A stretch of 64,000 nt of DNA from Ahaetulla prasina (Eukaryota; Chordata; Lepidosauria; Squamata; Colubridae), in NCBI RefSeq assembly GCF_028640845.1, contig NC_080542.1, positions 61,455,064 to 61,519,063 on the forward strand, written 5' to 3'. A program made the translations under genes and the position numbers. Positions 52,577-64,000 of the stretch are shown piece after piece. Each line of letters starts with the position of its first letter. Within the stretch, counting starts at the first letter, position 1. Under the pieces are notes generated by a model. That model worked only from the letters and a program-made list of their open reading frames with translations, searched no databases and had not been told where the DNA came from.

Positions 52577-52785
52577 CAGTCCCCAATCTTTCTGGCTCTG
52601 TAGACTGGCAGCAGTGGCTGCAGGCAGCAGAGGTGATGGCAGAGGGGAGGGGATGGTTTCACATGCACAACCTCATCCTGCAATGTGCAAATGGAGCTTT
52701 GCATGTTTGCCCACTGCTTTGCCGCCTGGTTCCCAACAGGTTGCAGACTGGCAGCAATCCACATACTGGGGTTTGGGGACTCCTG
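52577..52785. mobile_element. hAT-like MITE nested in CR1
   Basis: Ends CAGTCCCCAATCTTTCTGGC and TTTGGGGACTCCTG; duplications TTCTAGTG (52569-52576) and TTCTAGTT (52786-52793) match at 7 of 8. The target is the GTTCTAG word of the CR1. Confidence 0.85.
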
Positions 52786-53361
52786 TTCTAGTTAAGCGGA
52801 CAACCACTTAAATATGAGCCAGCATGTGCTGCAGCTGCCAAACAAGCCAATAGTATTGCAGCGTCCAGAACTGCTTAGCATCCACAGAGGGATAGTATCA
52901 AGATCACTTGAAGTGTTAGTATCTCTTTATACTGCACCAGTAAGACCACAATTGGAATACTGCATCCAATTCTGATCAACACAATAACAAACATACAATA
53001 AGACTCTAGGAAAAAGTGTAGAAAAGAGCAACAAAGATGATTAGGGACTGGAAGCTAAACTATATGATGAACATTGTGGAAAGTAGGTATATCTAATGAA
53101 GAGAAGTGATGACTCGATAGCAATCTGCCAAAATTCAAGAGGCTGTTACATAAAAGAGGAGATCAAACCTAATCTCCAAAGTACTTGAGACAGGACAGGA
53201 AATAATGCATGGAAAATTATCAAAGAGAGATCCAACCTAGAATTAAGGAGAAAGTTCCTGACAGTGAGAACAATTAATCAGTAAAATGATTTGCCTCCAG
53301 AAATTGTGAATACATTATCATTGGAGGCTTTTAAGAAAAGATTGGACAATCATTTGTTGAA

Positions 53362-53900
53362 ATAATGCCGAACAGGTATGCTCTTTGCGCACACATGCAC
53401 TATCCACGCTAATGTGAAGCTCCTCCCTTGTGCACTGTGTGTACAACTACACCATCTGTGCATGTACCTGGCTTTTGTGTATGCCCCCAAATAGTGTGGT
53501 TGTGCATGCAATGCCACAAATGGTGGCATTGCGTGCACAACCACACCATCTGCCCATGCGCGCAGCTTTCACATGGGTCCCCCGTGCAATGTGAGCACAA
53601 TTGCACCATCTGCGCATGTGCATGATTTTCATACACACAATGCATGTGCATGAATGCCAGCTGTGCATGTGTGCACTGCGTGCAAGTACTCTCACACACA
53701 TGCGCAAACACATGCACATGTGCATGAGAGCTCCAAAGACCAGCTGGGTTCCCTGAATTGCACACATGTGCACCAAAGGCCTGAACACCAGCCGTGGCGT
53801 GCGAGCATACACAGCTGCAGTTGAGCAACAGCTCGCATGCCCAGAAAGATGGCTCTGTGTGCCACCTCGGGCACGCATGCCATAGGTTCTCCATAGGTTT
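53362..53900. mobile_element. TGCGCATGTG-rich MITE interior in CR1
   Basis: A degenerate array of TGYGCATGTGCA and CACACCATCTG words ends in GGCACGCATGCCATAGGTTC, the end of the family at 51354-52024. It accounts for the long overlapping His/Cys-rich ORFs on the minus strand, which are not genes. Confidence 0.6.
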
Positions 53901-53975
53901 CCTGCTTCAGCAAGGGTTTGGACTAAAAGCCCTCCAACATCCTTTCAACTTTGTTATTCTGTTATTCTTTTCATT

Positions 53976-54724
53976 GGGCAGGAATATTGCTACATATGTT
54001 CAAAAGCTTTTACTATTAGCATAAACACAATGTCATTCAAACTTTTGTAAATTTTGAAATCAAATATAGAATATAGAATGGTTCATACTTTCCTAGGTAA
54101 TTCTGAAAGTCAGGAGAGTTGCTCAAATGACTTAATGTCTGAAGGAAAATTAGAAGAGAGGAAGAGTAACTGAAATATGCCATAGCTACATAGGAGACCT
54201 TTTGAGAGAAGGAGGTGGGGGGGAATCCATGATGGTTCCTCTTATTAAAATAGCAACAATAATACTTCTATTTGTGAATAATCCAAAAGAATCTCCCTGC
54301 TTTCCATATATATATAAAGGTAATAGAACTACTGTTTACAATCCCAGTATAAAATTTTGGTAGGATAGATACCTTAAAAAAACTCAAACAGAAAAACTCT
54401 TCTGTATCCTTAGAAGTAAGAAAGTTTATGTTGGTGACAGATGAACTTTTTCCTGATTGCTTTCCCGCCGTATCACTTCTGCTTTGAAAGCCAAAAGCTG
54501 ATGGCAGGCTAAGTACACATGGGAATTCTTTCAATGAAAACATCCTGCTCTTTCAGTTCCACTTGACACTGCACTTTGCAAAGCTCTTTGGGAGGCATAA
54601 AGCAAACAATGTAGGCTTGGGGGTTGGTATTTTCCCCCTTCTCCTTTTAAAAGAAAAAAGGGAGGGAGGGAGGGAGATAAACACCCTCTTCTATAGAGCA
54701 GCCCTTCAAGTATTGGAAGACACA
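53976..54724. other. Intergenic, nothing recognised
   Basis: Includes a short TA repeat (54308-54316) and a GGGA repeat (54659-54675). No gene. Confidence 0.35.
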
Positions 54725-55081
54725 TGTCTTCCCAAAATATCTAGTTCCTTTAGCCATTTTTCATAGGATTTAGCTTCCAGTCTTTGTTGTTTTTCTCCAT
54801 ACTATTTTAGGGCCTCAGCATCTTTTTTGTAGGGTGTTAATCAGATTGCACACAATATTTCAAATGTGCCTCAACAATGAAGCATAGAGTGGTACTATCA
54901 CTTCCTAGATTGATCCAGCCTAGGACTATGTTGGCTTTTTCGGCAACTGCAAGACACTACTCTCTCATACTTAAAGGGTGGTCTACCAAGACACCTAGAT
55001 CCCTCATACTGTAGGTACTACTGTCGAGGCAGGTACTGCCTAACTTGTACCTGTGCAACTGGTCTTCCTACCTAAGTGTAG
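54725..55081 (-). mobile_element. CR1 LINE fragment
   Basis: Complement of CR1 C-terminal region: TAGCTTCCAGTCTTTG, AGGGCCTCAGCATC and ACTATGTTGGCTTTTTCGGC. Meets an oppositely oriented CR1 at about 55082. Confidence 0.7.
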
Positions 55082-55830
55082 GCTAGAATCAAGATCAGGT
55101 GAAATGTTACCAGATGCCTTGGTAAGGCCACACTTGGAATACTGCATCCAATACTGTTCAACATTGCATTGATTCCACTGACAATAGCCCTACGAAACAC
55201 AAAACTGGGATACCAAATCTCAAGCCAACAAGGCAAGATAAATCATCTACTATACATGGATGACTTAAAACTGTATGTGAAAAGCCGCACTGAGCTTGAA
55301 TCAATACTCAACACAATTTATCTGTTCAGCAGCAACATCAGAATTTTGGTTGCCATGATATAAAAAAGATGTTGAGACTCTAGAAAGAGTGCAAAGAAGT
55401 GCAATAAAGATGATTAGGGGACTGGAGGCTAAAACATATAAAGAATGGTTGCTAGAACTGGATATGTCTACTCTGATGAAAAGAAGGACTAGAGGTGACA
55501 TGATAGCAATATTCCAATATCTCAGGGGCTGCCACAAAGAAGAGGGAGTGACACTATTCTCTAAAGCACCTCTAAAGACAAGAAGCAATGGGTGGAAACT
55601 AATCAAAGAGAGAAGCAACTTAGAACTAAGGAGAAATTTCCTGACAGAACAATTAATCCATGGAACTACTTGCCTCCAGAAGTTGTAAATGCTCCAATAC
55701 TGGAAATTTTTAAGAAGAGATTGGATAACCATTTGTCTGAAATGATGTAGGGTATCCTGTCTAAACAGGGGGTTGGACTAGAAGACCTCCAAGGTCCCTT
55801 CCAAAACTGTTATTCTATTCTATTGAAACT
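55082..55830 (+). mobile_element. CR1 LINE 3' part with RT insert
   Basis: Encodes MIRGLEAKTYKEWLLELDMS and FQYLRGCHKEEGVTLFSKAP, ending AAGGTCCCTTCCAAAACTGTTATTCTATTC, the canonical CR1 end. The segment 55157-55345 is foreign. Confidence 0.85.
55157..55345 (+). mobile_element. Internal RT fragment of another LINE inside CR1
   Basis: Encodes GYQISSQQGKINHLLYMDDL then KLYVKSRTELESILNT: a reverse-transcriptase palm with the YMDD catalytic motif, of an R4/Dong-like LINE as I recall it. CR1 sequence (ACTGCATCCAATACTG...TTTTGGTTGCCATGATATAA) resumes on both sides. The fragment has neither end of its source element. Confidence 0.7.
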
Positions 55831-55984
55831 TTTACCAAAAAAAATCTTGGAATTATTTATAAAATACAAACAAGTTCTATGGACACGTATTCAAATATAA
55901 CAAAGGTAAGCAATTTCATGATTTCAAAAATGACAGGAGAGGGGACTAGACAATAAAGGGGACTAAAGATCTTGAAAAATAGCA

Positions 55985-56225
55985 ATATCAATAGCACTTA
56001 GACTTATATACTGCTTCAAAATGCTTTATAATCCTCTCTAAGCAATTTACAGAGTCAGCCTATTGCCCCCAACAATCTGGGGCCTCATTTTACCCACCTC
56101 GAAAGGATGGAAGGCTGAGTCAACCTTTAGCCTAGTGAGATTCAATCTGCCAAACTGCTGGCAGCCGGTGATCAGAAGAAGTAGCCTGCCGTATTGCACT
56201 CTAACCACTGCGCCACTGCCATTGG
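55985..56225 (-). mobile_element. tRNA-derived SINE (MIR-like)
   Basis: The minus strand starts GGCAGTGGCGCAGTGGTTAG (A box) with a B-box-like GATTGAATCTCAC; the body includes GACTCAGCCTTCCATCC. It sits between CR1 pieces. Confidence 0.7.
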
Positions 56226-56234
56226 TTAGATAAT

Positions 56235-57434
56235 CAAACAACAAATCTGTGAATACCTAGAAACAAATAAAGTTGTAACCAGAGTCCAACACTGGTTTGT
56301 CAAAAACAGATCCTGGCAAATCAATCTTATTTCATTCTTTGAAAGGTGACTAAATTAGTAGATCTGCGAAATAACATGAGCAATAGTATACTTAGATTTC
56401 AATAAGCATTTGACAAAGTAGATCACAACCTACTTCTTGGTAATCTAGAAAAATGTGGGATAGGCAGTATCACCACCCAGTGGATTTATAACTAGCTGAC
56501 AAACCACACTCAACCTGTAGTCCTTAATGGAAATACATCCACATGGAAGAAAGTAAGCAGTGGAGTACCTCAAGGTTCAGTTTTAGGCCCAGTACTCTTC
56601 AATATTTTCATAAACAATCTAAATGAGGGAACAGAAGGGGAACTCATTAAGTTTGCAGACGACAATAAGCTGACAGGAATAGCCAACATCCCAGAAGATA
56701 GGCTCAAGATCCAAATTGATTTCAACAAACTTGAATACTGTGCCCTATCTAACAAAATAAAATTCAAGGTAGAGAAAAGCAAGGTTTTATACTTAGGCAA
56801 GAAAAACCAAATGTACTGATACAGATTAGATGAAACTTCATGCAATAGCAATAAATGTGAGAGGGATCTTGGAGTTCTAGGAGACAATCACTTATGAGCC
56901 AACAGTGTGCTGGAGCTGCCAAAAAAGCTAATGAAATCTTAGGCTGCATTAACAAAGATATAGAATCAAAATCATATGAAGCATTAATTCCTCTTTATGA
57001 GTTTTGATTGCCATAATATAAAAAAGATGTTGAGATTCAGGAAAGAGAGTAAAGAAGAACAATTGATTAGAGTGCTGGAGGTTAAAACATATGAAGAATG
57101 GTTGCAGAAAATGTGTATGTCTAGTTTAATGAAAGGTTGAATTAGGGTGACATCATAGCAGTGTTTCAATATTTGAGGGGCTGCCACAAAGAAAAGGGAG
57201 TCAACTCACTTTCCAAAGCACTAGAAGGCAAAACAAAAATCAATGGATGAAAAAACCTAGAACTAAGAAGAATTTTTTTGACAGTGTGAACAATCAACCG
57301 TGGAACCACTTGCTTTCAGAGGTTATGGGTGATCCATCACTGGAGGCTTTTAAGAAGAGACAGGACATCCCTTATTCTCGAATATATAGTCTGCCTGAGC
57401 AGGACGCTGGACTAGAAAATATCCAAAGTTGCTC
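56235..57434 (+). mobile_element. CR1 LINE, frameshifted
   Basis: Nearly continuous RT-to-3' end: AACCAGAGTCCAACACTGG, palm word TACCTCAAGGTTCAGTTTTAGG at 56560-56590, the GACGACAATAAGCTGACAGG catalytic-adjacent block, then the C-terminal and 3' part ending near CCAAAGTTGCTC, followed by a GATGAT repeat. Sense orientation; several frameshifts. Confidence 0.85.
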
Positions 57435-58261
57435 ATGATGACGATGATTATGATGATGTGTCAGGGCCACAATCAGTGATTGGAAAGGAAGCAATGTGTT
57501 GTGCACTGCAGACAATCAAAGCTGAGTCTGCTGCTAGAGTGAAGCAAAGTGCTATAAACCATGCTGAAGAAAATTTGGTCAGAAAACAGCAGGATTTAGG
57601 TTATAGCATACTGAACAAAATCTACTAACTGTCTTATAGTAGTAAAAGAAATATATACTCTTAAGTTAAATCTAAATGATTGCCTCCATGTAGTATTCTT
57701 TCAGGATTTGGGTTTTTTGTTTTTTTTACTTCCTGGTATGCGAACATATTTGATCCAAAATCATGTCTAAATGCACATACATACATCCACTGTTGTCTGT
57801 GTTTTCCTTTTCTCTTTATATTCTCTGATTTCTTCAGAGACAGGAAGATTTGGGAACAAACTCTCCTGGGTCACTTCTTGTGCAACAAAAATAGTGGAAA
57901 TTTCTAAAACTAGACATGCTTTTGGTATGAACTCTTTACTGTCCTTAATGACACCTGTTTGCCTCTTTGCTCAAGCATTTCCTTGACACTTGGAGGAGCT
58001 ATTACCAGATATACATACATGGACTGATTTATTATATTTAATTATTTATATTGCATTCAATGTGTGACAGTTTTACTTTAAACTACTTTGAGTTTGAATT
58101 AAAATAGTACATACTGAAAGTAAAATATGAGGAATTCTTCAAGCTGAACTGAATCCCTGGGAGGTACATGAAAATGTCATATAAGTTTCATTGTTCCTCC
58201 CTCCCCCCCCCTCCCTTCTCAATGTAATTTACAGCTCAATATTATATATACACAAATAATT
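57435..58261. other. Intergenic, nothing recognised
   Basis: 57469-57627 is an open frame of about 50 codons (with CALQTIKAESAARVKQS) that I cannot assign. A C-rich run is at 58197-58216. Confidence 0.3.
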
Positions 58262-58610
58262 TAACAACTGGTTTTCTGCCCTAATGACCGGCTGGGTGGG
58301 CATGGCTATGGTGGGTGTGACCAGGGGGTGTGACAAGCAGCACTCGGCCTCTTGCACCCCGAGAGCAAAACTGGGTCACTAGGGGATGTGCTACCCCCCG
58401 CACCCCCTTTTGGGCCTAGTAGGCTAGAAGGCCTCCCTAAAAGCCTCCTGGAAGCAAAAATGGGCCCAGGAGGCCTTCCTGAAGCTTCCTGGGAGTGAAA
58501 AGGGAGTGTGTGGGGACTCCTGGAAGGGACGGGGAGGGGAGGGTCCACCCAGCAATTTAATTACTGGTTCACCCAAGCCGCCCTAAACTAGCTGAATCAC
58601 ACCACTTTGT
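58262..58610. mobile_element. GC-rich MITE-like element (GGTTCACCCAAGCC end)
   Basis: Begins AACTGGTTTTCTGCCC and ends ACTGGTTCACCCAAGCCGC, with repeated GGCCTNCTNGAAGC words inside. A related start, GGACCAGTTCAGGCGAACTA, is at 59939. Class inferred. Confidence 0.45.
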
Positions 58611-58740
58611 ATATATACCATGTTTTCCCCAAAATAAGACATCCCCTGATAATAAGCCCAATTGGGCTTTTAAGCACATGGCAATAAGGCCAAACACTTA
58701 TTTCAGTAGTTTTATCTTCTTTTAAGAAGAATTTTGATCA
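58611..58740. mobile_element. DNA-transposon-like remnant (CCATGTTTTCCCCAAAATAAG)
   Basis: ACCATGTTTTCCCCAAAATA and the following AAGACATCCCCTGATAATAA are words of a common reptile repeat. One end only. Confidence 0.4.
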
Positions 58741-59929
58741 CTGATCATAATAAAGTGCTGGCTAAGTGACATAGTTGTCCTATATTTATCACAAAGGCTC
58801 CAATATTTTTCACAAAGGCTCCTATTGTTCTTTTGTCTTTTCCTATTGTTTTCTATTCTGTATAAGGATATTAATGCAGGTTTTTTTCTTTCAAAGTATT
58901 TTGTCAATAATGCTGAAATACCTAAGTAACACACTGATTCCTCATGTCCCTTCCTCTCAAAGGCACATATAAAATAAGATCGGAGTAAGGAATTACAAAA
59001 ACAGTTCAAAGGTAGAGCTGAAAGATTACGCCACTGAAAAGAGAAAATGTTCTCATTATGCTTGAAAAGAAATCTCTGACTTAAAACTCTTTTATGTCAG
59101 TATAAGCCCTGGGGGATGAATGCCTGGTTCCATCCAGTCCAGTCTGGTATAAAATATCTGTTTTGCTGAAAGAGAAGGTAAAACCATTTGGCTTCTGAAA
59201 AGTACTTACACCATTGATTGTGGCTGGATCAGTAAAACTGCCAAAGGGAAGAAAGTCCTAGGACATGGTGTCATGTCTTTTATGGCTGAAATCTTTTATG
59301 GCTTTGTTTTCAGAGTATGTTGGAAGATCTATTTTACTTCTGAGCCTCAATTTTTTCACAATCTCCACTTTAGAATGTATCTTGTCAATTGCTGAATTGC
59401 AAAAATGGCAGCAGACCTTAAAGCTGTCAGCCTTAAAAAAATAAAATAAAAAAAAGTGTGTCCTAGCTAGACTCAGGGTTAAAGTCAGAGCAAAACATGT
59501 TTATCAGACACATAGTAAGGAGGTCAGAATGCTTTCAGGCCACATCAGAAATAGAACCAAAGTAAAGTCAGCTCAGTTAGGAATGATGTTGTCTAGAAGT
59601 TGGGTTTTGGTGAGTTTTTGGTGTTTTGATTTGTTTTCATTTTAGAACTGAGCTGAGGCTGATTGAATTGTTCTGAGGGTTGGATCCAATGATCAGTCCA
59701 TTTAGCTTTGAGGACTACCTATATGACTCATTCATTAAGAAGAAAATTTAGAAACAAAGGAAGTTCCTCTCTCAATTTAATACAGAAAAAATAAGCTCCT
59801 AAATTTCTAACTTTTTATTCGAATAGAGATGAAATTTGGAGGGTAATTGGAATATTGTTGCTTAACAAACACAAGCGGAACTACCCAAACTGCAGTCATT
59901 TTTTGACAGTCACATCAGAGGTGAGCTTC
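58741..59929. other. Intergenic, nothing recognised
   Basis: AT-rich without gene or clear repeat. Two CACAAAGGCTCC words at 58790 and 58811 form a short direct repeat. Confidence 0.35.
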
Positions 59930-60062
59930 AGCTGATTCGGACCAGTTCAGGCGAACTAGTTGTTAAAATTCTGCCCAATTTGAGCAAACTGGCTGGGGTC
60001 ACCCCTTCCCTGCCCGTTTTTTGGGCCATTTTGGAATCCAAAAAGGGCCTGAAAATATGGAG

Positions 60063-60102
<40 letters not shown>

Positions 60103-60240
60103 GAGAGAGCTCAGCATGCTTTCTCTGTTGCAGCATCTGTTCTATGGAACATCATTCCTTCCAAGATTCAGACAGCCTTAAATACCTATCTTTTCCTAAG
60201 CATTGAGCCAGACAGTGAAATAAGCCAATATAGAATGTGA
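59930..60240 (+). mobile_element. MITE fragment, GA microsatellite and LINE tail
   Basis: 59930-60060 is MITE-like (see 58262). 60065-60098 is a GA repeat. 60108-60240 encodes QHAFSVAASVLWNIIPSKIQ then TALNTYLF, a C-terminal word of L2/CR1-type LINEs. Confidence 0.55.
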
Positions 60241-61039
60241 TACATATGTATTGCAATAGAGCTGGTCCTGTACATGTGGTATATAAAGGTTAATTTTGAC
60301 TCATGGAAAATCAATATAAGTAAGTGTCTCATAGCCATGCCTGGATGAGACACTGTAAAAGAGGTTTTCCACTTCTTCTTTTAAAAATTTCACATTCCAC
60401 AAATGTTTTTTGGAAAATCCACAAGAGAATGTTAATCACATTTTCTTTTTGCATGTAAAAAAGGAAGAATTCAAAACCACTATTAAAGGTAAGATTTTGC
60501 TTCATTTCCCCAATACGATCCATTGTTGCTCAATATTTTCTCAGTTCCTTCTTCGTTAGTATTTGTCATAGGCAGGGTAATCTTCACCAACTAGTTGTTT
60601 TTCAGGACTACTGAGCAAATTAACTGTCAGGTTGTGGGTGTATATTAAGGGCCCGAAATTGGGAGGCCTAATTTGCTTTTTTACCTATCTGAATGTATAT
60701 TCAGTCAAAGAAAAATATGAGTTTAATTTTTGTTATTGCTTTGCTAGAATTTAAACAATCCAGATGTATCTGGAACAATGCCTATGTCTGCTCTGGAATT
60801 TAAGTTTATTTTCCCACTCCGAAGCTATTAGAGTTATTCTGCACCTGAATGTAGCATATGGTTTTTTTTGGCCTATTATGAAGCAGATCAAAGATCAAGA
60901 TTCCATCTTACATCCAAAATATTAGCGTTTGCTGCTCATCCTAGCCATATCTGTTTGCAGAAGTAATGGCTTCTCATACATTTTACTGATACAAACCACA
61001 CTTCTTTTGTACATCTGTAAAACAGTTGTATGCAATAGG
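60241..61039. other. Intergenic, nothing recognised
   Basis: No gene, named repeat or RNA seen. Confidence 0.35.
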
Positions 61040-61885
61040 ATGCTTGTTGTACTTGGTCTTAACTATTGTACTTGGTCTTAATTCCAATGTCAAAGACCTT
61101 GGAGTTTTCATATCAAATGACCTAAATGCCAAAGCCCACTACAACTACATAGCAAAAAAGGCTCTAAGAGTTGTTGTAAACCTAATTTTACGCAGCTTCT
61201 TTTCCAAAAACTCTACACTACTAACCAGAGCATACAAAACATTTGCCAGACCTATTCTTGAATACAGCTCATCCGTCTGGAACCCATACCACATCTCTGA
61301 TATTAATACAATCGAACGTGCCCAGAAATATTTTACTAGAAGAGTTCTTTGCTCCTCCGTAAACAACAAAATGCCTTATGCCACCAGACTTGAAATCCTG
61401 GGATTAGAAAACTTAGAACTCCGCCGACTCCGACATGACCTGTGTTTAACACACAGAATCATTTATTGCAATATCCTTCCTGTAAAAGACTACTTCAGCT
61501 TCAATCGCAACAATACAAGAGCAAACAATAGATTCAAACTTAATGTCAACTGCTTCAAACTTGATTGCAGAAAATATGACTTCTGTAACAGAGTTGTTAA
61601 TGCTTGAAACTCATTACCTGACTCTATAGTCTCTACTCAAAATCCCAAAACCTTCAACCAAAAACTCTCTACTTTTGACCTCACCCCATTCCTAAGAGGA
61701 CTATAAGGGGCATGCATAAGAGCACAAATGTGCCTACCGTTCCTGTCCTATTGTTCCTTTTCATTATATCAAATTAAAATAGTTATTGCATTTTTTTGCT
61801 TATATATATATTTTTCTTATATGATGTGTTGTTGTTTTATATCGATATTTGTATACTGTTGTGACAAAGTAAAATAAAGAAAAAA
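61040..61885 (+). mobile_element. 5'-truncated LINE with RT C-terminus (jockey-group)
   Basis: An open frame through 61607 encodes LGVFISNDLNAKAHYNYIAK, TFARPILEYSSSVWNPYHIS and LRRLRHDLCLTHRIIYCNIL, then LDCRKYDFCNRVVNA before a TGA in place of the usual Trp. A 3'UTR with CTATTGTTCC and an A-rich tail (AAAATAAAGAAAAAAAA) follows. Same family as 16884-17299. Confidence 0.85.
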
Positions 61886-62137
61886 AAATGTAATCACAAC
61901 CAGAAATTGATATTTGAAGAATGAAGCTAAAGACATCAGTCTGGTAAGCTAGCAAAAAAATCTTTATAGAACTACTCTTGCAGATAAAATTCCTTTATCC
62001 AGATTTTTTGCTGGATAAAATCTTCATTGATAAAAAGAGGTATCTAAATGATGAATAGTTAAGGAAGCAAGAAAACTGCCCTGTAATATGCCATGCAGAA
62101 AAAACCTGTGGTTTTATTTCTTGAAAGAAGGCCACTT

Positions 62138-62200
62138 TCAACCAACCAACCAACCAACCAACCAACCAACCAACCAACCAACCAACCAACCAACCAACCA
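62138..62200. repeat. AACC microsatellite (about 15 units)
   Basis: Uninterrupted ACCA tetranucleotides, directly next to the 3' end of the antisense CR1, so probably grown from its tail. Confidence 0.95.
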
Positions 62201-63600
62201 AATTAGAACAGAGCTGGAAGACACCTTGGAGGTCTTCTAGTCCAACCACCTATTCAAGCAGAAAAACCTATACCATTTCAAACAGGTGGCTGTCCAGTCT
62301 TTTTTAAAAAACCTCTGGCTCATGTTTTAAGTGATATTTCATTAGGACTCCAAGATCCTTCTCACAGTTACTGTGTTTGAGCCAAGTCTCACTTAATATG
62401 TACTTGTAACTTTGGGGTTTTTTGTCTGGGTGTAAAACCTTGCTTTTCTCCACATTAAATTTCATGTTGTTGGAAAGGGTCCATTGTTCAAGTCTGTCAA
62501 GATCTTTTTGGATCTTGAGCTTGTCTTATGGGATTTTGGCTATTCCTGAAGTAGGTTGTAGTGTACTTTCTCAAATGCCTTGCTGAAATCTAAATACATT
62601 ATGTCCACAATATTTCCCTGGTCTACTAATTTAGTCAGTTTGTCAAAGAATGAAATAAGATTAGTTTGGCATGATCTATTTTTAACAAATCCATACTGGT
62701 TACTACTTATAACTTTATTTGTTTCTAGGTGTTCACAGATCTGGTTTTTGATTATTTTTTCCAGTACCTTCTCAGGTATTAATGTTTGGCTGATTGGTCT
62801 GTAGTCTCCTGGTTCTGTTCTTCTTCTTTTTTGAAGGTGGGAACCATATTAGCTCTTTTCCAATCCTCTGGCAGTTCCCTGGTGTTCTAGGATTTATGAA
62901 AGATATGATATAATGGTTCTGAGATAACATCTGTCAGCTATTTCAGAACTCTGAGATGTAATCCATTAGGTCCTAGTGATTTATATTCCTCAAGATGTCA
63001 CAGGTGTTTTCTTACCATTTTCTTTCTTGGTAGGTTGGGCTATAGTTTCTTTTTGTGTGAAGATCGATACAAAGAATGAGGTAAGCAACTCTGCTTTCTC
63101 TCTGCTGCCTGTTACTTCTTTGCCATCTTCTCTTTTTTGTGGACCAAGTGTTTCCTTGACTTTTTTCTTGTTATTTATATATTGAAAGAAACTTTTTAAT
63201 TATCTTTTGACTTTTGTTGCAAATCTTTGTTCCTTCTGTCCCTTTGCTTTCCTGATTTCATCTTTGCAGATTCAAACTATCTGCTGATATTCTGTCTTAG
63301 TTTTGTGTCCCTCTTCCCATTTTTTGTACGTGCCTTTTTCTATTTCAGTTTATCAGAGAGTGCGTTGTGCAACTATGCTGATTTCTTCTTGGATTTCTTG
63401 TTTTTCTATTTCAATGATGTCGTTTTGGACAGGGCTTTTATAATATTTTTCAGAGTTTCCTATGCTTCTTGAGTTGCTTTCCCCTTTAGAATTTTTATCC
63501 ATGGAATTTTTCTCAGGCTCTCTCAGAGTTTGTTAAAATCAACTTTTTTAAAGTTTAAGAGACTGGTTGGATTGATTATATTCTATTGCTTGTGTTTGCA
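62201..63600 (-). mobile_element. CR1 LINE, long antisense copy
   Basis: The plus strand is the complement of CR1 from the 3' end (GAGCTGGAAGACACCTTGGA, CTAGTCCAACC) through the palm (TCTTTTTGGATCTTGAGC) to upstream fingers (TTCCAATCCTCTGGCAGTTCC, the complement of an EDWK-type word) and beyond. One of the longest CR1 copies here. Many stops. Confidence 0.8.
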
Positions 63601-64000
63601 TTAGATAGAATTTGTTTGCATTACATTAAATTATAGTAAACATAGCTCTCTGCAGATGTTTCAAATAAGTGCAGACTTGGAATTACTTCTAAATATATTC
63701 CAACACACTCAATATAAGAAATGTCCTTTGTGTTGGGCAGTTGATATAATAATGTCATTAATAATATTTGAAATAAAGGGAATGTCCTTATTGGCAGTTA
63801 AACCCTTTTACCACTAGAAACAATCAGATCATTATAACTTATTAACACTTTCATTAGCAACTAATTCAGATACTTAGCAGTTTCTTCAAATGAATAAAAA
63901 GTTGGGGTGTTAAGTTCGGGAAGTAACGAGGCTGGAGACCAGGGTAGTGACAACAGCTCTTTAATATATATGAACCCAGCAACCAGGCTGGGGAAAAACA
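63601..64000. other. End of window, start of an unassigned repeat
   Basis: 63905-64000 (TTCGGGAAGTAACGAGGCTGG, AGCTCTTTAATATATATGAA) looks like the edge of a dispersed reptile repeat, perhaps an LTR in reverse, cut by the window end. Confidence 0.3.

Larger units (their letters stand above)
52035..53975 (+). mobile_element. CR1 LINE with three nested insertions
   Basis: CR1 pieces in order: palm region (AACATCTTCATAAATGATTT at about 52125), 52800-53358 with the HLEYCIQF-like and EFLTV-like blocks, then 53900-53975 with the 3' end TTTGGACTAAAAGCCCTCC. Insertions lie at about 52380-52555, 52577-52785 and about 53362-53900. Confidence 0.75.

Noticed and set aside
53409..53894. 161-codon Cys/His-rich ORF on the minus strand
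   Set aside because: Produced by a degenerate TGCGCATGTG-type repeat within a MITE; overlapping frames look equally open.
59980..60240. 86-codon ORF with an Arg-Glu run
   Set aside because: The run is a GA microsatellite; the end is a LINE C-terminal fragment.
62138..62200. CRISPR-like or satellite array
   Set aside because: A plain AACC tetranucleotide microsatellite without spacers.
33027..64000. PKD1L1 exons expected downstream of HUS1
   Set aside because: No PKD, REJ or polycystin motif recognised on the plus strand; absence by eye is weak evidence because N-terminal exons are poorly conserved.

Overview
The window is vertebrate nuclear DNA, most likely from a squamate reptile and probably a snake. 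Supporting signs are a tRNA-headed SINE with an ACCTTT tail (Sauria SINE type, linked to Bov-B), many CR1 LINE copies with ATTCT-type 3' ends, an L2-like LINE tail (GGGCGGTATAAA plus AAATA repeats), a reptile-type full-length L1, and many small hAT-like and TA-flanked MITEs. Coding DNA is split into short exons with GT/AG introns. The sequence shows no operons, CRISPR arrays or prokaryotic features.

Two real genes are visible, both on the + strand. SUN3 (about 2981-10218, 5' part outside the window or not found) encodes a SUN-domain nuclear-envelope protein; its last six coding exons are clear and a 29-nt microexon is likely. HUS1 (18148-32563) is complete: eight coding exons and 284 codons in one unbroken reading frame, encoding the HUS1 subunit of the 9-1-1 DNA-damage checkpoint clamp. 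In mammals SUN3, HUS1 and PKD1L1 are consecutive and co-oriented, so the order here is conserved. No PKD1L1 exon was recognised in the 31 kb after HUS1.

Between the two genes lies a broken MB21D2-like copy (12484-14456), itself split by a 709-bp L1-like insertion with a 16-bp target duplication. From 33 kb onward the DNA is mostly transposable elements: a full-length but frameshifted L1 (34898-41141, 19-bp perfect target duplication, two tandem 5'UTR monomers), several CR1 copies in both orientations riddled with later insertions, other LINE pieces, SINEs and MITEs.

Nothing here looks like a new multi-gene system. The most useful observations are structural: a 59-bp LINE tail whose target duplication supplies the DNA just before the HUS1 exon 5 acceptor, a perfect 44-bp palindrome with paired octamer motifs in HUS1 intron 7, nested transposons whose order can be read, L1 copies lacking their 3' ends, and one unexplained ORF at 48225-48428. 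LINE and MITE family names come from recalled protein and terminal-repeat patterns, not database searches.
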